From assembly GCA_020629955.1 (NCBI GenBank), contig JAHDCI010000006.1:1-58975 (forward strand): a stretch of 58,975 bases of DNA, read 5' to 3'. Numbering within the stretch: position 1 is the stretch's first letter; each line of letters opens with the position of its first letter. This stretch comes from Myxococcota bacterium. Its GTDB lineage: Bacteria > Myxococcota_A > Polyangia > Polyangiales > Houyiibacteriaceae. The position numbers were made by a program, and so were the translations under genes. This document shows positions 8,136 to 15,697 of this stretch, piece by piece. Under the pieces are notes generated by a model. That model made no database searches and was not told the DNA's origin. It saw only the letters and a list, made by a program, of their open reading frames with translations.

Positions 8136-9533
8136 ATGGCGGCCGACGCAGCGCTAAAACAGATGAGTCACGCGCTCGATAGTGCCAGCATCGTGATCGA
8201 CACTGAAATTCGCGAGAGCTACGCCAGCGACGAAAGCGAAGCGCGCCCTGTTGTGCCGGTGGCGGTCTTGCGCCCGAAAGATGCAGCGGAGGTCGCCGAG
8301 ATGCTTCGCTCTTGTACCGAGCATCAGGTGTCTTTGACGACGCGGGCGGGGGGAACGAGCCGAGTTGGTGGCGCGGTACCCGAGCCTGGAGGTGTCGTTC
8401 TATCGACCGAACGAATGCCGAAGCGGATGGATATTGAGCGAGAGAACCTGCGTGCGTTCGTGTCGCCAAACATCGTTTTGAAGGATCTGCATGCTGCCGT
8501 GGAGGCGGAAGGTCTCTTTTACGGTCCCGATCCGAATTCTCTTGAGACTTGTCAGCTAGGCGGAAATATCGGCGCCAACGCGGGTGGGCCTCGGGCATTT
8601 AAGTATGGCGTGACGCAGCATTGGGTGCTCGGGATGGACGTTACGCTCGCGGATGGAACTTCCCTATCGCTCGGAAAGGGAACCTCGAAAGGCGTGACCG
8701 GCTACGATCTCACTTCGATGCTGGTCGGGAGCGAAGGAACGCTTGGGGTTGTTACGGATGCGACACTCAAGCTGATCCCAAAGCCCGAAGCTCTTGCCAC
8801 ACTTCTTGTTTTTCTTCCGAATCAGGCGACGCTCCAGCGCGCGATCTCGTCGGTCTTGGGCAAGGGAGTGATCCCCCGTTGCCTTGAGTTTCTCGACGCC
8901 CTCGCGCTCGACATCGCCCGGGCTTCGATGGGCTTGGCGGTTCCCCCGGACGCGCGGGCCATGCTCCTGCTTGAACTCGATGGTCCCTCGCGCTTGCTCG
9001 ATGCTCAGGTGGAGGAGTGCGGCAATACGCTGATCGACGCGGGCGCTCTCGACGTTCTGATGGCGCAGTCATCGACGGAACGTGAGCGGCTGTGGGCAGC
9101 GCGCCGGGAGATGAGTTACGCCTTTCGTCGTCAGGCGAAGTTTAAGCTCTCAGAGGACGTTGTCGTGCCGAGGACGCATATCGGGGAACTGCTTCGGGTG
9201 TGTGAGGAGCTCTCCGACCGTCATGGCGTGCAAATGCCGAGCTACGGTCACGCGGGCGATGGCAACCTCCACGTGAACTTCCTCTGGGACGACCCGGAGG
9301 ATCGCCGGCGCGTCGATGCGGCGATTCACGGTCTCTTCGAGGCTGTTGTCGAGATGGGCGGCACACTCAGCGGCGAGCATGGGATCGGCATTTTGAAGGC
9401 TCCGTATCTCGCGCTCGAGCAATCACCGGAGCTGATCGCGTTGCAGCGGCGAATCAAGACGCTCTTCGATCCGCGCGGGATCTTGAATCCTGGAAAAGTA
9501 TTCTCGCGCACCGGGATCCATCGCGCATGTTAG
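8136..9533 (+). CDS. FAD-linked oxidase, GlcD/D-lactate dehydrogenase type
   Basis: A 465-residue VAO/PCMH-type flavoprotein. The FAD-binding part shows RAGGTSRVGGAV (about 71-82), PNSLETCQLGGNIGANAGG and LVGSEGTLGVVT. The C-terminal FAD-oxidase domain has GHAGDGNLHVNF and SGEHGIG, which hold the metal/substrate-binding His residues of glycolate, D-lactate and D-2-hydroxyglutarate dehydrogenases. Length and motif order fit GlcD. The iron-sulfur partner GlcF is absent from the neighbourhood, so the exact 2-hydroxy acid substrate is open. Confidence 0.85.
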   Translation: MAADAALKQMSHALDSASIVIDTEIRESYASDESEARPVVPVAVLRPKDAAEVAEMLRSCTEHQVSLTTRAGGTSRVGGAVPEPGGVVLSTERMPKRMDIERENLRAFVSPNIVLKDLHAAVEAEGLFYGPDPNSLETCQLGGNIGANAGGPRAFKYGVTQHWVLGMDVTLADGTSLSLGKGTSKGVTGYDLTSMLVGSEGTLGVVTDATLKLIPKPEALATLLVFLPNQATLQRAISSVLGKGVIPRCLEFLDALALDIARASMGLAVPPDARAMLLLELDGPSRLLDAQVEECGNTLIDAGALDVLMAQSSTERERLWAARREMSYAFRRQAKFKLSEDVVVPRTHIGELLRVCEELSDRHGVQMPSYGHAGDGNLHVNFLWDDPEDRRRVDAAIHGLFEAVVEMGGTLSGEHGIGILKAPYLALEQSPELIALQRRIKTLFDPRGILNPGKVFSRTGIHRAC

Positions 9534-9761
9534 GTGATCGCTGTAAATATCTGATTTTATAACGTAAATAGGGTTTCGCGTGGCGCTCTTCCATTCGTTC
9601 CTCCGGTGACGCGACACACAGCCGCATCGACCGACGCTGTTCACGAAAATCTCTTAAGACCGCGCGCAGCGAAGGCTGGCGAATACAGTTTTATGGGCTC
9701 GATTCGCGATCCGGGCTTTGGTGCTGGCATTTTCCGGCATTCTGCTATGTTCGCCGCCGGT

Positions 9762-10256
9762 ATGGTCCGTTCCCTCATCACGACGATTGTCCTCGCGCTC
9801 GTTTGGATCGCGTGGTCATGGCACTTCGAACCGTTGGTTGTCGGATTTGGAGTCGTTGCCGTCGTTCTGACCGTCGCCCTCTCGAAGCGAATGAACATCC
9901 TCGATGAGGAAGGTGAGCCCTTCGAAATCAACATCCGTCTGATTCGGTATATCCCCTGGTTGGTGATCGAAGTCTTGAAAGCAAACTTTCAGGTCGCGAA
10001 ACTCATCCTTGACCCCGAGATGCCCATCTCGCCGCGTCTTTTGAAGGTTCGCGCGAATCAGCGGACGACGCTCGGGCAGGTTATCCACGCGAATACGATC
10101 ACGCTCACGCCAGGAACGATCAGCCTCGACCTTCGCGACAACACGATCCTCGTCCATGCGCTCTCCGCGGAAGCGCAACATCAAGATGAGTCCGGCCGGG
10201 TTGACGAGATGATTTCTTGGCTTGAGTCCGGATTGCCAGAAGGGCACGAGGAATGA
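9762..10256 (+). CDS. mrpE: Mrp-type Na+/H+ antiporter subunit E
   Basis: First gene of a nine-gene antiporter operon. The 164-residue product has two N-terminal transmembrane segments (SLITTIVLALVWIAW, LVVGFGVVAVVLTVAL), an amphipathic IRLIRYIPWLVIEVLKAN stretch and the typical MrpE end TLTPGTISLDL. ATG 9762 gives the usual MrpE length; in-frame ATGs at 9747 and 9693 are possible because no clear ribosome site is visible. The 228-bp gap upstream (9534-9761) is A/T-rich at 9550-9575 and probably holds the operon promoter. The stop overlaps the mrpF start by 4 bp (ATGA). Confidence 0.85.
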   Translation: MVRSLITTIVLALVWIAWSWHFEPLVVGFGVVAVVLTVALSKRMNILDEEGEPFEINIRLIRYIPWLVIEVLKANFQVAKLILDPEMPISPRLLKVRANQRTTLGQVIHANTITLTPGTISLDLRDNTILVHALSAEAQHQDESGRVDEMISWLESGLPEGHEE

Positions 10257-10555
10257 TTCTCTTCGCCGCTACCTTCGCAATCTTGGTCACGATGGCCCTC
10301 GCGCTTGTACGCGGTGTTGCTGGCCCGACCGTTTTCGATCGGGTCCTCGCGCTCAATGTTTTTGGGACCAAAACAGTTCTTCTCATCGCTGTGACGGGGT
10401 TTCTCTTCGGGCGCCCAGACTTCCTCGATCTCGCGATCGTGTATGGGCTCTGCAACTTCGTCGGAACGATCGCCGTTCTGCGCTTCACGCGCGCACAGAG
10501 AGATGCGGACCCCAAGCGCAAGTCGCTATTCGACCAACGGAGAGCGAAGCGATGA
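10253..10555 (+). CDS. mrpF: Mrp-type antiporter subunit F
   Basis: A 100-residue membrane protein with three transmembrane helices. It has the MrpF signature RGVAGPTVFDRVLALN, followed by GTKTVLLIAVTGF and DLAIVYGLCNFVGTIAV. It forms part of the small-subunit membrane core of the Mrp complex. It is linked to mrpE and mrpG by 4-bp ATGA overlaps, so translation is coupled. Confidence 0.88.
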   Translation: MILFAATFAILVTMALALVRGVAGPTVFDRVLALNVFGTKTVLLIAVTGFLFGRPDFLDLAIVYGLCNFVGTIAVLRFTRAQRDADPKRKSLFDQRRAKR

Positions 10556-10926
10556 GCGTTCTCGAGATCATCTCTGCAATCTTTCTCCTCGGCGGCGCGA
10601 TCTTCTGCGTCATCGGCGGGATCGGCGTGGTTCGTCTTCCTGATTTCTACACACGATGTCACGGCGCGGGCGTCACCGATACTGCAGGTGCAGCCGGCAT
10701 TTTGGTGGGGCTCATGTTCATCGCCCAGCCGCTTGTCATTGTGAAGCTTGTCACCATCTTGGTCTTCCTGTGGCTTACGAGCGCGGCTTCTTCCCACGCA
10801 CTCGGGAAGGCGGCGTTCGCGTCCGGGCTTCGCGTTGACGACGAACCGATCGATTGGACAACCGGGCTCTCGGCGCATCCGCCAGCGATGTCCGATGAGG
10901 AGCTCGCCGCGGAGGAGAGCGAGTGA
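10552..10926 (+). CDS. mrpG: Mrp-type antiporter subunit G
   Basis: A 124-residue membrane protein with three transmembrane helices and the MrpG motif IGVVRLPDFYTRCHGAGV followed by DTAGAAGILVG. ATG 10552 overlaps the mrpF stop. A longer in-frame extension to 10222 only reads through mrpE and mrpF. The last 25 residues are acidic and soluble. The stop overlaps the GTG of the next gene (GTGA). Confidence 0.88.
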   Translation: MSVLEIISAIFLLGGAIFCVIGGIGVVRLPDFYTRCHGAGVTDTAGAAGILVGLMFIAQPLVIVKLVTILVFLWLTSAASSHALGKAAFASGLRVDDEPIDWTTGLSAHPPAMSDEELAAEESE

Positions 10927-11924
10927 GCTTCTCCATTGAAATGATCCTCTTTGGGTTCCTGCTCGTGATGGCGGTCGTCATCGGAAAGCAACGAAACCTC
11001 TTTGCAGCGTCGATGCTGATGGGGATCTTCAGTCTCATCGCCGCAGGCCTGTTCTCGCTGATGGACGCTCAGGATGTTGCGTTCACGGAAGCGAGCGTCG
11101 GCGCTGGAATGTCGACGGTCCTCTTCCTGGCGACGCTCGCGCTCATGCCCAATGAAGAGAAGGAACGAAAATTCTCGTGGAGCGCACTCGCCGTCGTCAC
11201 GGTGACCGGCGCGGCGCTGATTTACGGGACGATCGATATGCCCCTCTACGGCGACCCTCTCGCGCCGGTGCATCAGCATATCGCGACCCACTTCTTAGAA
11301 GATTCGTGGACCGAGATCGGCCTCCCCAATATCGTGACCTCGGTGCTCGCGAGCTATCGAGGGTTCGATACCTTTGGCGAGCTTGCCGTGGTCTTTACGG
11401 CGGGGGTTGGTGTGACGCTGATCCTTGGGATTCCAGGGGGATATACGGATGAGGTCAGCCCGACAGGAAATCCCGTCCACATCAACGAGATGCCCGTCGT
11501 TCGTGCGGTTTCAAAGGCGCTCTTGCCGTTCATTCTGCTCTTTGCGCTCTACGTTCAGGCGCACGGGGATTTCGGCCCTGGTGGTGGCTTCCAGGCAGGT
11601 GTAATTCTCGCGACCGGGTACATTCTCTATGCGCTTGTTTGGGGCTCGACCGAACTTGAGCGTGTGATTCCACGTGGGGTTGTGGAGCGAATCACCTCGG
11701 TGGGCGTGCTCTTTTACGGGGGCGTCGGCGTCTTCTCGATGATCAGCGGCTTTTCGTTTCTCGACTACTCGGCGATCGATCCCGAACATCCTGCGCACGG
11801 ACAGCATCTGGGGATTTTCCTCGTCGAGCTTGGCGTTGGCATCACCGTGTCCGCGGTCATGATCGTCATCTATTACGTCTTTACGGCGCGCGGCGTTCGA
11901 GGCCTTTTGGAGCCTGAGCGATGA
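10923..11924 (+). CDS. Fusion of MrpA C-terminal (MbhD/MbhE-like) and MrpB domains
   Basis: A 333-residue membrane protein. Residues 1-80 match the MbhD/DUF4040-like helices that normally sit at the MrpA C terminus. The next block (GAALIYGTIDMPLYGDP ... GLPNIVTSVLASYRGFDTFGE) is the MbhE-like segment. The last 150 residues are MrpB/MnhB, with LPFILLFALYVQAHGDFGPGGGFQAG. In classical Mrp systems the first two blocks belong to the large MrpA; here they are detached from a NuoL-like domain and joined to MrpB. Start is GTG 10923, overlapping mrpG by 4 bp. Confidence 0.82.
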   Translation: MSFSIEMILFGFLLVMAVVIGKQRNLFAASMLMGIFSLIAAGLFSLMDAQDVAFTEASVGAGMSTVLFLATLALMPNEEKERKFSWSALAVVTVTGAALIYGTIDMPLYGDPLAPVHQHIATHFLEDSWTEIGLPNIVTSVLASYRGFDTFGELAVVFTAGVGVTLILGIPGGYTDEVSPTGNPVHINEMPVVRAVSKALLPFILLFALYVQAHGDFGPGGGFQAGVILATGYILYALVWGSTELERVIPRGVVERITSVGVLFYGGVGVFSMISGFSFLDYSAIDPEHPAHGQHLGIFLVELGVGITVSAVMIVIYYVFTARGVRGLLEPER

Positions 11925-12376
11925 GCCCGTTCCTCGTAAGCCTCGGCCTCTGGAATTATTGGCTCGTTGTCGTGTTGATGATGGTCGGGCTCTACCTGGT
12001 CATTGCCAAAGGCAACCTGGTCAAGAAGCTGATGGGGCTCAATATCTTCCAGGGCGCGGTCATCATGCTCTACGTATCGATGGGCAAGGTGAGTGGCGGC
12101 ACCGCGCCGATCTTCATCGAGTCTTCGCCCGGGGAACTCGCGGAAGGAATCGTTTACTCCAACCCGCTCCCGCACGTTCTGATGCTGACCGCGATCGTCG
12201 TTGGCGTAGCGACGACGGCGGTAGGGCTGGCGCTCGCCGTTCGGATTCGCGAAGCGTACGGAACGGTGGAGGAAGACGACGTCACGCGCATACAGAGGCT
12301 CGATGAGCTTCACGAGATTGGTCTCAGTGCCCGCGACGCACTAAGAGAGCTTGGATCGGAAGGAGAGGAAGAATGA
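11921..12376 (+). CDS. mrpC: Mrp-type antiporter subunit C (NuoK-like)
   Basis: A 151-residue protein with three transmembrane helices, homologous in plan to NuoK. Visible features are the GLYLVIAKGNLVKKLMGLNI segment and DPLPHVLMLTAIVV-type text (here SNPLPHVLMLTAIVVGVATTAVGLAL), the hallmark of MrpC/MnhC. The C terminus extends into an acidic tail of about 40 residues. The start overlaps the previous stop and the stop overlaps the next start, both ATGA. Confidence 0.87.
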   Translation: MSPFLVSLGLWNYWLVVVLMMVGLYLVIAKGNLVKKLMGLNIFQGAVIMLYVSMGKVSGGTAPIFIESSPGELAEGIVYSNPLPHVLMLTAIVVGVATTAVGLALAVRIREAYGTVEEDDVTRIQRLDELHEIGLSARDALRELGSEGEEE

Positions 12377-13845
12377 GTCTCCTCGATCACTTGCCGGTCC
12401 TGTTGGTCATCGGGCCGCTTCTCTGTGCGCCGCTGCTGGTGCTCATTCGGATCCCAAGCGTTGTGCGCTGGCTCGCTCAGGCGGTGGTGACCGCGACCGC
12501 GGCCGGCGCCTTCTGGTTGGTCCAGACGGTGAACGAACCCATCTCGTATAGGATGGGGGGCTGGACGCCCCCAGTGGGGATCGAATACCGAGTCGATAAG
12601 GTCGCCGCACTGGTCGCGCTGGTCGTGACTTCGGTGGCGGCCATCGCTCTCTTGATCGGACACAAAGCTGCGCGTGACACCGTGATCAAGGGCCGGCTGC
12701 ATTTGTTCTATGCCGCGTACCTGCTCTGTCTCACAGGCCTGCTCGGTATGACGATGACGGGCGATGCCTTTAACGTGTTCGTCTTTCTCGAGATCAGTTC
12801 GCTCTCCACCTACGCGCTCGTCGCGATGGGGAGGCGCCGGAACGCATTTGTTGCCGCGTTTAACTATCTCGTTCTCGGAACGATCGGCGGCACATTTGTG
12901 TTGATCGGGATCGGTTTGATGTTCCAGATGACGGGGACGCTCAATATGGCCGACCTCGCGGAACGGCTTGTCGAGGCGCGCGACACGCGCACGATTCACG
13001 TCGCGCTTGCGTTCATGCTGATCGGTCTCTCCGTGAAGCTCGCCGTTTTTCCGCTGCATCAATGGCTACCGAATGCCTACGCCGAGTCGCCAAGCGCAGT
13101 GTCAACCTTCCTCGCGGGCTCTGCGACGAAAGTTGTCTACTTTCAGCTGATGCGCGTGATCTTCACGCTCTTTGGGGCGAGTTATATTTTCGGAGAAGCC
13201 CGCCTGGGCACGCTACTTGTTCCACTCTCGCTGCTGGCGATGTTCCTTGGGTCCGCCGCGGCCGTTTATCAAAGCAGCCTCAAGCGGTTGCTCGCATATT
13301 CATCGATTGCGCAGGTCGGATATCTGACTCTGGCGCTCGCCCTGGGGACCGAAGAAGGGCTCCGCGCCGGTCTCCTGCACTTGATGGCACATGCGGTCAC
13401 GAAGGCCGGCATGTTCGCCGTGGTCGCAATCATCGTGGACCGGCTTGGGACCGACCATATCGCGGCGCTTCAAGGTCTCTCGCGCCGAATGCCCATCACC
13501 GCCGGCTTGCTGGTTCTCGGCGGCATCGGTCTCATCGGCGTGCCTGGAACCGCCGGCTTCGTCAGCAAGCTAGCGCTTGTCGACGCGGCGCTCGGCGCCG
13601 AGCATGTGTTTGTCGCCGGGGCCATCCTGATGAGCTCGTTGATCGCGGTTGTCTACGTTTGGCGGGTTGTTGAGGTGATGTATTTCAAGACTGAGAGCGA
13701 AGGCCCCCGTCTTCGCGAGCGTCCCGCCTCGTTTGTCCCCGCGGGTATTTTCCTCGCGCTGATGCTGGGAATGGGCCTCTATTCCGAGCCGGCGTTTGAG
13801 CTTGCTCGAGCAGGCGCGAGTCAGCTCTTTGGAGGGATGCCATGA
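12373..13845 (+). CDS. mrpD: Mrp-type antiporter subunit D, first of three NuoL/M/N-like subunits
   Basis: A 490-residue polytopic protein of the proton-conducting NuoL/M/N family. The TM5 glutamate is E140 in FVFLEISSLSTYALV and the TM7 lysine is K222 in GLSVKLAVFPLHQWLPNAY; both are essential for ion movement in this family. AYSSIAQVGY and LMAHAVTKAGMF carry further channel residues. Length equals typical MrpD. It follows mrpC with a 4-bp overlap and is followed by two more homologues, so it is not the only translocating subunit. Confidence 0.87.
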   Translation: MSLLDHLPVLLVIGPLLCAPLLVLIRIPSVVRWLAQAVVTATAAGAFWLVQTVNEPISYRMGGWTPPVGIEYRVDKVAALVALVVTSVAAIALLIGHKAARDTVIKGRLHLFYAAYLLCLTGLLGMTMTGDAFNVFVFLEISSLSTYALVAMGRRRNAFVAAFNYLVLGTIGGTFVLIGIGLMFQMTGTLNMADLAERLVEARDTRTIHVALAFMLIGLSVKLAVFPLHQWLPNAYAESPSAVSTFLAGSATKVVYFQLMRVIFTLFGASYIFGEARLGTLLVPLSLLAMFLGSAAAVYQSSLKRLLAYSSIAQVGYLTLALALGTEEGLRAGLLHLMAHAVTKAGMFAVVAIIVDRLGTDHIAALQGLSRRMPITAGLLVLGGIGLIGVPGTAGFVSKLALVDAALGAEHVFVAGAILMSSLIAVVYVWRVVEVMYFKTESEGPRLRERPASFVPAGIFLALMLGMGLYSEPAFELARAGASQLFGGMP

Positions 13846-15374
13846 ACGCTGAGTTCTTCCTCCTCGCATCGTTTCTTACGCCGCTCATCGGGGCGCTGCT
13901 GATCTGGTTCTTCGGAGAAGAGAGCCGAACCCGCGAGCTACTGCTCGCCATCACCAGCTTAACGACTCTTGGGATGGTCATTGGCCTCCTCGCTCGGGTC
14001 TACGCGGGCGAAGAAGTGGCGATCGTCCTTCTCGATGGATTCCTTCCGATCGCGGGTGGCTCGATCGCGTTTGAGCTGGAACCCCTCGGGATTGTCTATG
14101 CGACGGTCGCCGCGGGGCTTTTTCCGATCACGAGTATGTACGCCGTTGGCTACATGAACGGTCACCACGAGACCAATCAGCGGCGCTTCTTTACCTGCTT
14201 TTCGCTCGCGATTTTCGCTGCGCTGGGAATCGCTTACGCGGGCAACCTCGCGACGCTCTTCCTCTTTTATGAGGTCTTGACTCTTTCGACCTATCCGCTG
14301 GTGACGCATCACCAGAAGCCGGAGTCGCGCAGGGCAGGGCGGGTGTATCTCGGCATCCTCTTGAGTACCTCCGTCGGACTCTTCCTCCTCGGCGTCGCTT
14401 GGACAGGCCACGCCGCGCAGTCGCTCGAGTTCGCGCAAGGCGGAATCCTCGGAGACGCGATCAGTGAACGAGAGCTTCCGATTTTGGTGGGCCTCTTTGC
14501 GTATGGCTGCGGCAAAGCCGCGTTGATGCCGCTTCATCGCTGGCTTCCGAACGCGATGGTAGCGCCTACGCCTGTTAGCGCACTTCTCCATGCGGTCGCA
14601 GTCGTGAAGGCGGGTGTCTTTTCGATCGTGAAAATATTCGTTTACGTGATCGGTATCGAACGGCTCGCGGAGACTGGAGCATCCGAGTGGTTGATGGCGG
14701 TTTGCGGGTTCACGATTCTCGCGTCGTCGCTAATCGCGTTCTCGCAGGACAACCTTAAGGCTCGCCTCGCGTACTCCACCATCTCCCAACTCGCCTATAT
14801 TGTCCTCGGCGCAGCCCTCGCAACTCCAGAAGGGGTTGTCGGATCGGCGCTCCATATCGCGACGCACGCGGTTGGTAAGATCACGCTCTTCTTTTGCGCG
14901 GGTGCCATCATGGTCGGTGCCCACAAGAAAAATATCAGCGAACTTGACGGCCTTGGGAAGACCATGCCGATCACCATTGCTGCGTTCTTTGTTGGTGCTC
15001 TCTCGATCATTGGTTTGCCCCCAACGGGAGGGGCATGGAGCAAATGGCAACTCGCGCTTGGCGCGGCGGACGATCACGCGATCTATGTTGGGGTGCTCAT
15101 GCTGAGTTCGCTCTTGAATATCGGCTACCTGATTCCGATTCCGGTTCGTGCCTTCTTCTTCCCCGCCAAGGATCCGCACGAGCACAGTGACCATCACAGT
15201 CATGACGAGCACCACGATGCCGCGAGCAACTGGCGGATCGGCGAGCAAATTCGCGAGGCGCCGATGAAGTGCGTCATCCCGCTCGTGATCACAGCGATTG
15301 CGTGCATCGTGCTCTTCTTCTGGTCGAACCCGATTGCCCACCTTGTCTCTCCGATTGTGGGGCTTCAGCGATGA
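13842..15374 (+). CDS. Second MrpD-like proton-conducting subunit with His-rich loop
   Basis: A 510-residue NuoL/M/N-family membrane protein with TM5 E144 (FLFYEVLTLSTYPLV), TM7 K225 (GCGKAALMPLHRWLPNA), AYSTISQLAY and IATHAVGKITLFF. It is clearly divergent from the first copy. A hydrophilic loop near residues 445-462 (KDPHEHSDHHSHDEHHD) holds seven His and could bind metal; that is inference. It keeps both key ion-path residues, so an active antiporter-like channel is expected. Confidence 0.84.
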   Translation: MNAEFFLLASFLTPLIGALLIWFFGEESRTRELLLAITSLTTLGMVIGLLARVYAGEEVAIVLLDGFLPIAGGSIAFELEPLGIVYATVAAGLFPITSMYAVGYMNGHHETNQRRFFTCFSLAIFAALGIAYAGNLATLFLFYEVLTLSTYPLVTHHQKPESRRAGRVYLGILLSTSVGLFLLGVAWTGHAAQSLEFAQGGILGDAISERELPILVGLFAYGCGKAALMPLHRWLPNAMVAPTPVSALLHAVAVVKAGVFSIVKIFVYVIGIERLAETGASEWLMAVCGFTILASSLIAFSQDNLKARLAYSTISQLAYIVLGAALATPEGVVGSALHIATHAVGKITLFFCAGAIMVGAHKKNISELDGLGKTMPITIAAFFVGALSIIGLPPTGGAWSKWQLALGAADDHAIYVGVLMLSSLLNIGYLIPIPVRAFFFPAKDPHEHSDHHSHDEHHDAASNWRIGEQIREAPMKCVIPLVITAIACIVLFFWSNPIAHLVSPIVGLQR

Positions 15375-15697
15375 GCGAACATCCGACACCTCACTCCGAG
15401 CCGCACGAGCAGAGCTGGTTCGAGGCAAATACGGCGCTCATCATTCGAGGGCTGGTCGTCTTCGCGATTGGGCTCCTCGCTTGGGACGTTGCCCTGACGG
15501 TGCAAGGCACGAAGCACGTCCACTACGACTTTGAACGGTGGTTCGGTTTCTATGCGGCGGCCGGTTTCGTCTCGTACGTGTTTTTGGTGCTGACGGCCAA
15601 GCGGCTTCGAACACTCCTCGCGCGTCCAGTCGACTATTACGATCCGATCGTCGAAGCGGAAGCGTCGGAAGATGAACACCACGGGGGCCACGCATGA
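15371..15697 (+). CDS. Small two-TM protein of the Mrp-like operon
   Basis: A 108-residue protein not found in the classical seven-gene Mrp operon. It has a His-rich N terminus (EHPTPHSEPHE), two transmembrane helices (LIIRGLVVFAIGLLAWDVAL; WFGFYAAAGFVSYVFLVLTA) and an acidic His-containing tail (EDEHHGGH). ATG 15371 overlaps the upstream stop; a longer in-frame ORF from 15269 only reads through the previous gene. Coupling on both sides implies it is a stoichiometric accessory subunit. Confidence 0.75.
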   Translation: MSEHPTPHSEPHEQSWFEANTALIIRGLVVFAIGLLAWDVALTVQGTKHVHYDFERWFGFYAAAGFVSYVFLVLTAKRLRTLLARPVDYYDPIVEAEASEDEHHGGHA

